This document shows, piece after piece, positions 42,726 through 48,964 of a stretch of 59,205 bases of DNA (its first letter is position 1; every line of letters starts with the position of its first letter). Position numbers and translations under genes: made by a program. Below the pieces are notes generated by a model. That model did not search any database. It was given only the letters and a program-made list of their open reading frames with translations, and was not told the DNA's origin. Source of the DNA: an uncultured Lachnospiraceae bacterium. GTDB lineage: Bacteria > Bacillota > Clostridia > Lachnospirales > Lachnospiraceae. The DNA lies in assembly GCA_947588995.1 (NCBI GenBank), contig CANPZI010000016.1, forward strand, positions 1-59,205. Reading direction: 5' to 3'.

Positions 42726-43009
42726 GGTATCCACCCATAGTGAAAGTCTTCGATCGTCTCGACACCGTAGTAAGAGAACAAATCTTCAAAGAACTCCTCA
42801 ACGTCCATCATATCTTCCGTCACCCCTTGAAACACCCCCGCCATTCGATAATCGACAAAAATATAAGTCAAATCTTCGTCAGTCGAGACTCGAAGGGAGT
42901 ACGGGTCTTCCTGAATGATTATTCCGGGCTCATATTGAGCTAAGAAATCGGTAAAAATTTGATAGGCGTCCTGTGCGTCTTGAAAGTCGTCGCAAAATAT
43001 AACAATCAT
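42719..43009 (-). CDS. Acidic 96-residue protein, tandem paralogue B
   Basis: VIFCDDFQDAQDAYQIFTDF and YIFVDYRMAGVFQG mirror the downstream paralogue. It overlaps both the RNase H gene and its sister gene. Confidence 0.6.
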   Translation of the reverse strand: MIVIFCDDFQDAQDAYQIFTDFLAQYEPGIIIQEDPYSLRVSTDEDLTYIFVDYRMAGVFQGVTEDMMDVEEFFEDLFSYYGVETIEDFHYGWIPW

Positions 43010-43443
43010 GATCCTCTGAACAGCTTTACAGCTAGCTTTGCAAGTTGATCTGCTGCCTCATTACCATGAACTCCAGAATGCCCCTTGACCTGACTAAACT
43101 GTACATGCATTCCGCTCTTCATGGCAGATTGCACATACTGTGAATACTCCTTCGTCAGTGGTCTCTTGGTCTTCCAACGTCCTGAAGGCCAAGCGGCGAT
43201 CCCTTCGTAGTCATGGTAAATGGTGAGTTTCTTCATATGAAGTTTCTGAGCGAGAGCAACGGCCTCTTTAGCGCCAAGCACTTCTCCGGCAATGTTCCGC
43301 ATCTTCGCAAGGTTGGGGTCGTTTCCAGCACCTTGGATGATGTGGCTGAAACCTCTTTGGTCGATCAAATATCCACCCCATCCGTAGATGCGATACTTTG
43401 GGTCATAGCTCCCGTCAATGAAAGCAAACGAGTTTTGTTTCAT
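43006..43443 (-). CDS. rnhA: Ribonuclease HI
   Basis: It encodes 145 residues (150 from an upstream GTG). FAFIDGSYD supplies the first Asp, NIAGEVLGAKEA the Glu, LTIYHDYEGIAAW the second Asp, and KGHSGVHGNEAADQLAK the His and final Asp of the RNase HI active site. It removes RNA from RNA-DNA hybrids, useful for primer removal. It is translationally coupled to an upstream membrane protein gene. Confidence 0.92.
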   Translation of the reverse strand: MKQNSFAFIDGSYDPKYRIYGWGGYLIDQRGFSHIIQGAGNDPNLAKMRNIAGEVLGAKEAVALAQKLHMKKLTIYHDYEGIAAWPSGRWKTKRPLTKEYSQYVQSAMKSGMHVQFSQVKGHSGVHGNEAADQLAKLAVKLFRGS

Positions 43444-43679
43444 TTCATCAACAACCACCCCATCACAAGATAGACGGCGTAGAATGCCAAAAATATCAAT
43501 GCTACTCTAGACAAGTAGTACAGTCCTACGAACGTGTAGAAGAACCATGGATATGGGATCTCATGTGCTTTGACTTTATCTGACTTCTCCGGATTTCGAA
43601 CAATCCAAACGATCAGACCGGCAACCCACAAAATTGTCAGCACGATGATCGACAAGCATATCTTAATCATTGTGAACAT
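43440..43679 (-). CDS. Two-TM membrane protein, 79 residues
   Basis: Hydrophobic spans CLSIIVLTILWVAGLIVWIV and the YYLSRVALIFLAFYAVYLV region flank a short charged loop. GGAG precedes the ATG at 43679. Function unknown. Confidence 0.55.
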   Translation of the reverse strand: MFTMIKICLSIIVLTILWVAGLIVWIVRNPEKSDKVKAHEIPYPWFFYTFVGLYYLSRVALIFLAFYAVYLVMGWLLMK

Positions 43680-43691
43680 AGGCACTCCCCC

Positions 43692-44003
43692 TTATCTATA
43701 AATTGCTGCTTTCCAAGTTTCTTCGGCGGCCTTTGCAACACTGTTATACGCCATAGACATAGACAGATCTTTGAACAAGGTCGTACGTGTGTAAAATATC
43801 TTAATCTGATCTAACACGTACAGCCCCATGTCCATTGTGCTTTCCCATTTCTTAGTCAGTCTGGACTCTACGAAGTCTTTGAGCTGCTCGACTGCTGTTG
43901 ATGTGTAGCACATCCAGTCGAACCTCTCTCTTGAGCAGAGATACGTCGTTGGGGGCTTATAGAGGTCTCTTAAATAGTCCCACAACCATTTCATGTCTTC
44001 CAT
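43692..44003 (-). CDS. Small helical protein, 103 residues
   Basis: It is rich in Trp, Lys and Glu, with helices such as TAVEQLKDFVESRLTKKW. It overlaps the upstream stop; an ATG 9 bases downstream is an equally good start. No family seen. Confidence 0.5.
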   Translation of the reverse strand: MEDMKWLWDYLRDLYKPPTTYLCSRERFDWMCYTSTAVEQLKDFVESRLTKKWESTMDMGLYVLDQIKIFYTRTTLFKDLSMSMAYNSVAKAAEETWKAAIYR

Positions 44004-44218
44004 ATCAGATTCTTGATTGCCTCCTCATCAACAACGAAATCTAACTGGACTGTTCCCATGTACTTTTTATTGACCTCGTTATGAGAGATCTCGAAGTCCT
44101 GGACGTACACTTCGACTTCTCCGTTCTTAAGTTTCTTCTTGATCAGACTCTTAAGAATCTTGTCGAGAATCGCCTTCGAGAAATTACTCTTGATCTTCAA
44201 AATATCGCCCTCCGTCAT
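43991..44218 (-). CDS. Small basic protein, 75 residues
   Basis: Lys-rich helix (ILDKILKSLIKKKLKNGEVE) followed by strands. AAAGGAGC precedes the ATG directly after a hairpin. Function unknown. Confidence 0.5.
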   Translation of the reverse strand: MTEGDILKIKSNFSKAILDKILKSLIKKKLKNGEVEVYVQDFEISHNEVNKKYMGTVQLDFVVDEEAIKNLIWKT

Positions 44219-44243
44219 GTTAATGCTCCTTTCAAAAATATAA

Positions 44244-44265
44244 AGGAGACCTTATTTGGTCTCCT
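44244..44265 (-). terminator. Terminator with stop codon in the loop
   Basis: GGAGACC/GGTCTCC encloses the TAA of the 70-residue gene; TTTATATTTTT then the next ribosome site follow. Confidence 0.75.
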
Positions 44266-44464
44266 CGTCTTCGTTTGAAGACTCATTAAGTTTGTTTGCC
44301 TCTTCGATCATCGAGTTCACGATCTCGGTTCCGATCTCACTACACTCGGCATGCAGCTGGTTTCTGTTCAGAAAATACTGAACAACAGCGCCAGCCACTG
44401 CAGTAAGTGTCGTAAGTACCAGACCTACAACCGTATCCGTATCGACTTTCTTTCTTTGCTTCAT
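44252..44464 (-). CDS. Single-TM protein, 70 residues
   Basis: DTVVGLVLTTLTAVAGAVVQ spans the membrane; the acidic tail ends NEDEETK within a terminator. Driven by promoter module 7. Confidence 0.5.
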   Translation of the reverse strand: MKQRKKVDTDTVVGLVLTTLTAVAGAVVQYFLNRNQLHAECSEIGTEIVNSMIEEANKLNESSNEDEETK

Positions 44465-44489
44465 TTAACAGACCTCCTTTCAAGTCTTC

Positions 44490-44515
44490 ATTATAGAACG
44501 AGAATATCATGCGAG
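44490..44515 (-). promoter_or_regulatory. Promoter-like module 7
   Basis: CTCGCATGATATTC precedes TATAAT; it is fused to the T9 tail of the terminator just upstream. Confidence 0.65.
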
Positions 44516-44520
44516 AAAAA

Positions 44521-44543
44521 AAAAGGAGAGACAGCGCTCTCCC
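44521..44543 (-). terminator. Strong intrinsic terminator
   Basis: A GGAGAG/CTCTCC stem followed by nine T on the minus strand, ending the mini-operon of two membrane peptides. Confidence 0.85.
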
Positions 44544-44549
44544 GAAGCA

Positions 44550-44633
44550 TTACCTTTTTCCGAATACCTTGCATACCATTACGGTTACACATATGATACT
44601 CGTGAGTATAATAATGTTCCAGTTGAGCGCCAT
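44550..44633 (-). CDS. 27-residue membrane peptide
   Basis: ATG with AGGAG 6 nt upstream encodes MALNWNIIILTSIICVTVMV plus a short basic end. It lies 3 bp after the previous peptide gene and just before a strong terminator. Confidence 0.5.
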   Translation of the reverse strand: MALNWNIIILTSIICVTVMVCKVFGKR

Positions 44634-44636
44634 CTC

Positions 44637-44780
44637 TCACTCCTCCCTTGAAATGACTTCCATGAAGGTCTCATAGATTTTCTTCACTTGCTTCTTAGCC
44701 CAGATCAGCAGCCAGGCGAACATTTTGATCACCATTGGTGCGATTGCCAGGATAACGAGTACGCTAATGATTAAACTCAT
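44637..44780 (-). CDS. 47-residue membrane peptide
   Basis: ATG at 44780 with AAGGAGG 8 nt upstream; a hydrophobic helix (LIISVLVILAIAPMVIKMFA) is followed by a basic tail. First gene after promoter module 8. Confidence 0.5.
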   Translation of the reverse strand: MSLIISVLVILAIAPMVIKMFAWLLIWAKKQVKKIYETFMEVISREE

Positions 44781-44782
44781 TT

Positions 44783-44983
44783 TTAAACCCTCCTTAAAGT
44801 ATTTTTTGGTTCATTATAGGAGTGGTTTTTTATGCGAGGCTTCTCACTTGCATAGTAGTGGCCAGTACGTCCTAAAATGGGATATTCCCCAATCTGCTCC
44901 TCAACCACTATGTTCTTCAGGGAGTCGAAAATATAACCGCATTCACAGATGGGCTTGCATATAAGTGTCACACCTTCGCTCAT
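44783..44983 (-). CDS. Cys-containing protein, 66 residues
   Basis: LICKPICECGYIFDSL holds three cysteines near the N-terminus. The last 19 codons run through promoter module 8 and its ribosome site. It overlaps the upstream gene at ATGA. Confidence 0.45.
   Translation of the reverse strand: MSEGVTLICKPICECGYIFDSLKNIVVEEQIGEYPILGRTGHYYASEKPRIKNHSYNEPKNTLRRV
44813..44838 (-). promoter_or_regulatory. Promoter-like module 8
   Basis: CTCGCATAAAAAAC precedes TATAAT inside the 3' end of the 66-residue gene. Confidence 0.6.
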
Positions 44984-45252
44984 TCCTGCTTCGCCTCCAC
45001 GTACTCATATCCGAGTCGGCCGCATAGCTTGTAAGCCTTAGAGCCCCTCCGGCACCGAACATCGACTAAAATAGCCATTGCACTGCCGAGATGAACTCTC
45101 GAGACAGAATATCTTGCTGGGACTTCGCTCAAAAGAAGAGTCTCTTCCAAAAGAAGCTTGTTTTCATCAAGGTCGTAGATGCGATACTCCTTGACCATAT
45201 GACCACATTTTCTATAAACCCACTTATACCGCCCGCTTGTTTCTTTAGCCAT
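44980..45252 (-). CDS. Small protein, 90 residues
   Basis: RYKWVYRKCGHMVKEYRIYD gives a basic N-terminus; a central strand-rich part follows. The ATG at 45252 is used; a TTG lies 21 bases upstream. A terminator precedes it with no promoter between, so expression would need read-through. Confidence 0.45.
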   Translation of the reverse strand: MAKETSGRYKWVYRKCGHMVKEYRIYDLDENKLLLEETLLLSEVPARYSVSRVHLGSAMAILVDVRCRRGSKAYKLCGRLGYEYVEAKQE

Positions 45253-45282
45253 TTTATTAAACCGTCCTTTCAAAAATATAAA

Positions 45283-45306
45283 GAGGCCTAGACGATGCTA
45301 AGCCTC
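45283..45306 (-). terminator. Terminator between two genes without a promoter
   Basis: A GAGGC..TAG/CTAGGCCTC stem followed by TTTATATTTTTG, containing the TAG stop of the upstream gene. Confidence 0.65.
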
Positions 45307-45525
45307 CCCAATCGATCTTTTTATTAAATCTTCTATTAGGTTTGGATTTGAGAAGTCTAATTTTACGATCTCTGTCAATTCATTAGAAAACTCCATGTTC
45401 GGTTCGACCTTGACGAATTCATCTAAAAAGAAATATCCTTTCTCTCGAAGTTTTTCTTTTACGATTTGCCCAAGATCTTCAGGGTCGCCTTTACAAGATT
45501 TCAATGTCTCTTCAAGTAAAACCAT
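45298..45525 (-). CDS. Acidic protein, 75 residues
   Basis: ATG at 45525 with GGAGG 7 nt upstream. Helical, acidic (DPEDLGQIVKEKLREKG). The predicted leader is only about 15 nt. Function unknown. Confidence 0.5.
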   Translation of the reverse strand: MVLLEETLKSCKGDPEDLGQIVKEKLREKGYFFLDEFVKVEPNMEFSNELTEIVKLDFSNPNLIEDLIKRSIGEA

Positions 45526-45541
45526 AGTTTCTCCTCCTTTC

Positions 45542-45567
45542 ATTATAGAAAGAGATTCTCATGCGAA
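45542..45567 (-). promoter_or_regulatory. Promoter-like module 9
   Basis: TTCGCATGAGAATC precedes TATAAT, which is followed at once by GAAAGGAGG. Confidence 0.65.
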
Positions 45568-45572
45568 AATAT

Positions 45573-45603
45573 AAAGAGGCCTAGCCTAAGCTAAGCCCCT
45601 TTG
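45573..45603 (-). terminator. Terminator fused to module 9
   Basis: AAAGGGGCTTAG pairs with CTAGGCCTCTTT, followed by ATATTTT, which leads into the TTCGC block. Confidence 0.7.
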
Positions 45604-45608
45604 GAGTC

Positions 45609-46040
45609 TCAGAAATCCTTCCAAATGGTAGGTTTGCTGAGAAGATTCTTCGCACCATTAAGAACCATCTTGAAAGTTCCGCTCTTGATGTAATTGTCTT
45701 TCTCGAAAGCATACCCCTGAATGTTGAATGCATTCTGGACACTCGCCTGTCCGAAGAGAACCACTCCCGTGCATGCAACAGCAAGCAACATCTTCTTCCA
45801 AGGAAACGCCTTCTCATGCTCGATACGCTCTGTGCTTTCAGCTTTCGACTTCTCGATTTCTGTCCGCTCCTTTGCGTCATCGGCTTTGAGATCCGTCTCC
45901 CGGATCGCGTTCATTACTGAAGCATAACCGGTCACCTCCTTCATCAAGGCCGTCTTGTCCTTCACGTCATCAATTTCATTCACTTCGACGAGACTGTTAA
46001 CAAGTACGTCCTCCATCAGTTCCAATGTTGAGTCTTTCAT
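45609..46040 (-). CDS. Single-TM protein with charged N-terminal domain
   Basis: It encodes 143 residues. An acidic, helical first half (KAESTERIEHEKAFPWKK) precedes a TM helix (MLLAVACTGVVLFGQ) and a soluble tail. Promoter module 10 lies in the micro-gene upstream. Function unknown. Confidence 0.55.
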   Translation of the reverse strand: MKDSTLELMEDVLVNSLVEVNEIDDVKDKTALMKEVTGYASVMNAIRETDLKADDAKERTEIEKSKAESTERIEHEKAFPWKKMLLAVACTGVVLFGQASVQNAFNIQGYAFEKDNYIKSGTFKMVLNGAKNLLSKPTIWKDF

Positions 46041-46050
46041 AGCTTCCTCC

Positions 46051-46134
46051 TTAAAAGTTTATTTGGACTCCATTATAGGGCGAGTTTTTCGAACGAATTA
46101 CAATTTGCTCGTTTAATTCTTGATTGGGTGCCAT
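46051..46134 (-). CDS. Possible 27-residue peptide spanning a promoter
   Basis: An ATG with AAGGAGG 6 nt upstream encodes MAPNQELNEQIVIRSKNSPY and seven more residues. The second half is promoter module 10, and the stop overlaps the next ribosome site. Confidence 0.35.
   Translation of the reverse strand: MAPNQELNEQIVIRSKNSPYNGVQINF
46072..46098 (-). promoter_or_regulatory. Promoter-like module 10
   Basis: TTCGTTCGAAAAAC precedes TATAAT. Confidence 0.55.
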
Positions 46135-46156
46135 TGTTTACCTCCTTAAAAAATAT

Positions 46157-46183
46157 AAAGAGGGCTATTTCTAGTCCTCTTTT
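46157..46183 (-). terminator. Terminator overlapping the end of the 79-residue gene
   Basis: An AAAAAGAGG/CCCTCTTT stem with the TAG stop inside, followed by ATATTTTTT and AAGGAGG. Confidence 0.7.
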
Positions 46184-46410
46184 TCGTGGATTTCTGCATA
46201 ATAAGCATTTGCAATAGAACACGTAATGATTATAGGCCAAAGTAGAATATAATTAATGATCAATACAACGGGCAATAACGCCTTAGAGATCGGTGCGCAA
46301 ATATCGTTTGTGTCCTCATACTCTTTAACAGTTTCGTGTTTGACCGTTAAGATCGTAAGCCATATGCTAACAATTAAGCCTATAACCAAATAGATTATTG
46401 CGAATATCAT
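46171..46410 (-). CDS. Two-TM peptide family, member 1
   Basis: It encodes 79 residues. MIFAIIYLVIGLIVSIWLTI and a second span (LLPVVLIINYILLWPIIITC) match the layout of the peptides at 47256 and 47529. Each is in its own promoter-terminator cassette. Confidence 0.55.
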   Translation of the reverse strand: MIFAIIYLVIGLIVSIWLTILTVKHETVKEYEDTNDICAPISKALLPVVLIINYILLWPIIITCSIANAYYAEIHEKED

Positions 46411-46429
46411 TTATGCTTCGCCTCCTTTC

Positions 46430-46456
46430 ACTATAAGAAAGGAATATCACGCGAAA
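46430..46456 (-). promoter_or_regulatory. Promoter-like module 11
   Basis: TTCGCGTGATATTCC precedes TATAGT. Confidence 0.65.
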
Positions 46457-46458
46457 AA

Positions 46459-46483
46459 GAAGAGCCCTTGTTAAGGCTCTTCT
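46459..46483 (-). terminator. Terminator fused to module 11
   Basis: AGAAGAGCC/GGGCTCTTCT with the TAA stop of the 124-residue gene, followed by TTTTTCGC. Confidence 0.8.
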
Positions 46484-46845
46484 ACCGGTTTTAGACTCAC
46501 ATAAATTCTTGCATTAGGATCAACTAACAATTCGGCATACATATCGCAGTCTTCATCGCTTCCGACACGTACTACATGCAACTCTTTACTCCACTTCTCT
46601 TCATAGAGCTTGTTTAAAATTTCTGTTTGCTTTCCACAAATGTACTTGCAATACTCCTCGTGTGATACTCCCTTCGGAGCATTTTTGTTCCATTCTGGAT
46701 AGCGCGGATTTAATTCATCACAAGCCTGATTTCGCAGATTAACAAAATCATCGATGCACGCTTGCAAAAGCTTCGAATTGTACGCTTTGATAATATCCCA
46801 AATTTGTGACCCTTTGAAATGAAACATAGGTTTGTAGTATGTCAT
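46471..46845 (-). CDS. Soluble protein, 124 residues
   Basis: ATG at 46845 with GGAG 8 nt upstream. Helical N-terminal part (WDIIKAYNSKLLQACIDDFV) and a beta-rich C-terminus (ARIYVSLKPVEEP). No family seen. Confidence 0.5.
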   Translation of the reverse strand: MTYYKPMFHFKGSQIWDIIKAYNSKLLQACIDDFVNLRNQACDELNPRYPEWNKNAPKGVSHEEYCKYICGKQTEILNKLYEEKWSKELHVVRVGSDEDCDMYAELLVDPNARIYVSLKPVEEP

Positions 46846-46861
46846 GTGAATCACTCCTTTC

Positions 46862-46888
46862 ACTATAAGAAAGGAATTTAACGCGAAA
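46862..46888 (-). promoter_or_regulatory. Promoter-like module 12
   Basis: TTCGCGTTAAATTCC precedes TATAGT. Confidence 0.6.
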
Positions 46889-46893
46889 AAAAG

Positions 46894-46915
46894 AAGAGGA
46901 GCATAATGCTCCTCT
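46894..46915 (-). terminator. Terminator fused to module 12
   Basis: A GAGAGGAGCAT/ATGCTCCTCT stem followed by TCTTTTTTT. Confidence 0.8.
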
Positions 46916-47187
46916 CAATCGGATAAATTGCGGCAATACCATCCGTACATTGTCGGGTCAAACGAGTACTTCAGCCTGCGAGTATTCGCATCTGGAAAGC
47001 CCTTGCTCATCTGGTCGCAGTACTTAAAGTAGTCACTGATAGATTCCCCCGTCGTGTGGTTCGCACTGTAGGAGGGGCTATTCAAGTACTCCTTGTACAT
47101 ACTGAACGCCCAGACAACAATAGCTGTCGATACGACTCCGACTGTAATGCCAAGCCCTTTCAATGTCTTAAAAAGTATTTTCTGCAT
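46915..47187 (-). CDS. Small protein with N-terminal TM or signal anchor
   Basis: It encodes 90 residues from the ATG at 47187. A basic start followed by GLGITVGVVSTAIVVWAFSM is a probable signal anchor, with a soluble domain of about 60 residues containing two Cys outside. Confidence 0.5.
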   Translation of the reverse strand: MQKILFKTLKGLGITVGVVSTAIVVWAFSMYKEYLNSPSYSANHTTGESISDYFKYCDQMSKGFPDANTRRLKYSFDPTMYGWYCRNLSD

Positions 47188-47203
47188 TTTATGCACCTCC
47201 TTC

Positions 47204-47230
47204 ACTATAGAACGAGAATATCACGCGAAA
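47204..47230 (-). promoter_or_regulatory. Promoter-like module 13
   Basis: TTCGCGTGATATTC precedes TATAGT. Confidence 0.65.
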
Positions 47231-47233
47231 AAT

Positions 47234-47257
47234 AAAAGAGCCGAATTCGGCCCTTTT
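47234..47257 (-). terminator. Terminator fused to module 13
   Basis: AAAAGGGCCGAA pairs with TTCGGCTCTTTT, followed by ATTTTTC. Confidence 0.8.
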
Positions 47258-47468
47258 ATATGTTGTTGTAATGATCTCTAAGCATGGATATCGTTACCGG
47301 AAGCCAGAAGAAGGTCAGTAAAATATCTATTACAGAGCAGACCAACACGATCGTTGCTGGCGTTGAATACCTAATGTATTCCAGTACGTCGTCTTTGGTC
47401 ATTGAAATAGCATTACTAACTGCTACTCCCAGTCCAATTGTGATATAGAACATGATTATGAGTGTCAT
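47256..47468 (-). CDS. Two-TM peptide family, member 2
   Basis: It encodes 70 residues. IIMFYITIGLGVAVSNAI and TIVLVCSVIDILLTFFWLPV are the two spans. Similar in layout to the peptides at 46171 and 47529. Confidence 0.5.
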   Translation of the reverse strand: MTLIIMFYITIGLGVAVSNAISMTKDDVLEYIRYSTPATIVLVCSVIDILLTFFWLPVTISMLRDHYNNI

Positions 47469-47486
47469 TCTTTATCAACTCCTTTC

Positions 47487-47513
47487 AATATAGGAGGTGT
47501 TTTTGGTGCGAAA
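47487..47513 (-). promoter_or_regulatory. Promoter-like module 14
   Basis: TTCGCACCAAAAAC precedes TATATT. Confidence 0.6.
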
Positions 47514-47516
47514 AAG

Positions 47517-47540
47517 AAGAAGTCCTGTTTAGGACTTCTC
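47517..47540 (-). terminator. Terminator fused to module 14
   Basis: GAGAAGTCC/GGACTTCTTC with the TAA stop in the loop, followed by TTTTTCGC. Confidence 0.8.
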
Positions 47541-47753
47541 TTTATTTGAGGATCTTGTTTTCAGAATCCACCGGATAACCACGATCGGCCATTCCAGCAC
47601 CACTGCGATAGGATGATTGCCGGTTTCAACTTCGAGATAAAAGTCGTCGTCTTTGAACAACTTTCTAGCCTCGAATTCGGACTTCTCAATCTCATCCAGT
47701 CGAATGATGGCTATAATCAAACCAATGCCAAGGTAAATCGCTGTGAATATCAT
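47529..47753 (-). CDS. Two-TM peptide family, member 3
   Basis: It encodes 74 residues from the ATG at 47753 (GGAG, 8 nt). MIFTAIYLGIGLIIAIIRLD closely matches member 1; a second span includes PIAVVLEWPIVVIRWIL. Confidence 0.55.
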   Translation of the reverse strand: MIFTAIYLGIGLIIAIIRLDEIEKSEFEARKLFKDDDFYLEVETGNHPIAVVLEWPIVVIRWILKTRSSNKEKS

Positions 47754-47769
47754 TGTATCAGCTCCTTTC

Positions 47770-47798
47770 ACTATAGGAACTGTTTTAAATGCGAAAAA
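47770..47798 (-). promoter_or_regulatory. Promoter-like module 15 with a second gene-less block behind it
   Basis: TTCGCATTTAAAAC precedes TATAGT. Upstream lies a second block (CTCGTGTGAAATTCC, then a short AGACTCC/GGAGTCT element and T-run, to about 47824) without a gene. Confidence 0.55.
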
Positions 47799-47830
47799 AT
47801 AAGACTCCTGGAATTTCACACGAGAAAAAT

Positions 47831-47849
47831 GAAGAGGAATACCCTCTTC
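47831..47849 (-). terminator. Terminator at the end of the 97-residue gene
   Basis: GAAGAGG/CCTCTTC stem containing the TGA stop, followed by ATTTTTC. Confidence 0.7.
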
Positions 47850-48141
47850 ACCGATTCGAAACGTACTCTGAAAGCTCAACGTACTGCACGCTACCAATCA
47901 CGATGTCGCCTTCATAAGACTCAATATCTTTGTAGAACACAAGATTTCCGTCTTTGTCAAGCTTCTCATGATAGACTTCATGCAGGCCATTGTTCTTCAT
48001 CCATTCCTCATGGTTGACTTTGTATTCCTTTTCATCGAGAACGTTCTCAACATAGTTAACAACGTCTTTAACTACACAGATCACCATCATAATCACAATA
48101 AAGATGATAAACAGGCGATCAAGAGTACCTAATTTTTTCAT
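47848..48141 (-). CDS. Single-TM protein, 97 residues
   Basis: RLFIIFIVIMMVICVVKDVV is an N-terminal membrane anchor; the rest is an acidic soluble domain. AGGAGG is 8 nt upstream. Function unknown. Confidence 0.55.
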   Translation of the reverse strand: MKKLGTLDRLFIIFIVIMMVICVVKDVVNYVENVLDEKEYKVNHEEWMKNNGLHEVYHEKLDKDGNLVFYKDIESYEGDIVIGSVQYVELSEYVSNR

Positions 48142-48184
48142 TGTTAATACCTCCTATTTTATTGTTTTTTTATTATTTGTTCTC

Positions 48185-48211
48185 ATTATAGGAGGTGTTT
48201 TTTACGCGAAA
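48185..48211 (-). promoter_or_regulatory. Promoter-like module 16
   Basis: TTCGCGTAAAAAAC precedes TATAAT; the clearest copy of the module. Confidence 0.7.
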
Positions 48212-48223
48212 AATATAAAGAAT

Positions 48224-48255
48224 GGTAGCTATCCAGGATTACGATACTTACTACC
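48224..48255 (-). terminator. Terminator of the 34-residue gene
   Basis: GGTAG..TATC pairs with GATA..CTACC, followed by ATTCTTTATATTTTT; the TAG stop is part of the stem. Confidence 0.65.
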
Positions 48256-48355
48256 GGCGATTCAGATCACCGTCGTGTCCCAGCCTCGTGACTTGCAGGT
48301 TCCCGTCATTCTGTTCGGACCACGCATTACTTCCTATTGGATAGCCTTTGACCAA
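48251..48355 (-). CDS. 34-residue peptide in its own cassette
   Basis: A TTG at 48355 lies 8 nt after GAGG, itself just after the -10 of promoter module 17. The peptide (VKGYPIGSNAWSEQNDGN and on) is soluble. Its stop codon sits in a terminator stem exactly as in neighbouring genes, which supports it being real. Confidence 0.5.
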   Translation of the reverse strand: MVKGYPIGSNAWSEQNDGNLQVTRLGHDGDLNRR

Positions 48356-48368
48356 GGTCGTCACCTCT

Positions 48369-48396
48369 ATTGTAAGCTAAGAATATCATGCGAAAA
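48369..48396 (-). promoter_or_regulatory. Promoter-like module 17, with a second block upstream
   Basis: TTCGCATGATATTC precedes TACAAT. A further TTCGCATAAGATTCC block lies immediately upstream (to about 48424), again without a gene between. Confidence 0.55.
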
Positions 48397-48427
48397 AATT
48401 AAGACTCCTGGAATCTTATGCGAAAAG

Positions 48428-48447
48428 AAGAGGCCGATTAGGCCTCT
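48428..48447 (-). terminator. Terminator of the 75-residue gene
   Basis: A GAGGCC/GGCCTC stem with TAA inside, followed by TTCTTTTCGC. Identical to the hairpin at 48711-48730. Confidence 0.8.
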
Positions 48448-48665
48448 CCCATTGTGACGTTTGCATCATTGATCTCAATGTACAAATCTCGTTTGTTATG
48501 CTCTCCACAGACGAACATCGTAAATGCTCCTTCAGGAGTATCCGGATAATCGCTAACAACAATGGTGTCATCAACAAATGCCGGCTCTCCCATCAGAGCT
48601 TTACAAACATCATCTCTAGAAATTTTGCTAAGAATAGATTTGTTTTTGAATGTAATTGTGATCAT
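48438..48665 (-). CDS. Small soluble protein, 75 residues
   Basis: ATG at 48665 with GGAG 8 nt upstream. Beta-rich (MITITFKNKSILSK; FTMFVCGEHNKRDLYIEIND). No family was recognised. Confidence 0.5.
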   Translation of the reverse strand: MITITFKNKSILSKISRDDVCKALMGEPAFVDDTIVVSDYPDTPEGAFTMFVCGEHNKRDLYIEINDANVTMGEA

Positions 48666-48682
48666 AAACATCACTCCTTTCT

Positions 48683-48708
48683 ATTAAAAGAAAGGTTTTT
48701 AGCGCGAA
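48683..48708 (-). promoter_or_regulatory. Promoter-like module 18
   Basis: TTCGCGCTAAAAACC precedes TTTAAT, a weaker -10. Confidence 0.55.
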
Positions 48709-48710
48709 AA

Positions 48711-48730
48711 GAAGAGGCCGATTAGGCCTC
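48711..48730 (-). terminator. Terminator fused to module 18
   Basis: A GAGGCC/GGCCTC stem with TAA inside, followed by TTCTTTTCGC. Confidence 0.8.
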
Positions 48731-48946
48731 GACTTCTTCTAGTTCTAATATTATAGCAATCAGATGATCGGTCTGTTCGTTTTTGCCAATGTCCATACAC
48801 AGAGGATATCCAGCATATCTTCTAGTTTTCTGATGAATAAGCCTACAATCTATACAAGACTCACTCCTCGTTTTGCAATAGCTATCCACTGCTATGTCCA
48901 AATTCTTGAACATACGACCATCTTTGCTTTTGTATTTATACGCCAT
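48722..48946 (-). CDS. Cys-containing small protein, 74 residues
   Basis: ATG at 48946 with GGAG 9 nt upstream. CKTRSESCIDCRLIHQKTRR and a later Cys suggest a metal site. First gene of the small-gene array, driven by module 19. Confidence 0.5.
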   Translation of the reverse strand: MAYKYKSKDGRMFKNLDIAVDSYCKTRSESCIDCRLIHQKTRRYAGYPLCMDIGKNEQTDHLIAIILELEEVEA

Positions 48947-48964
48947 AATATTCAACTCCTTTCT

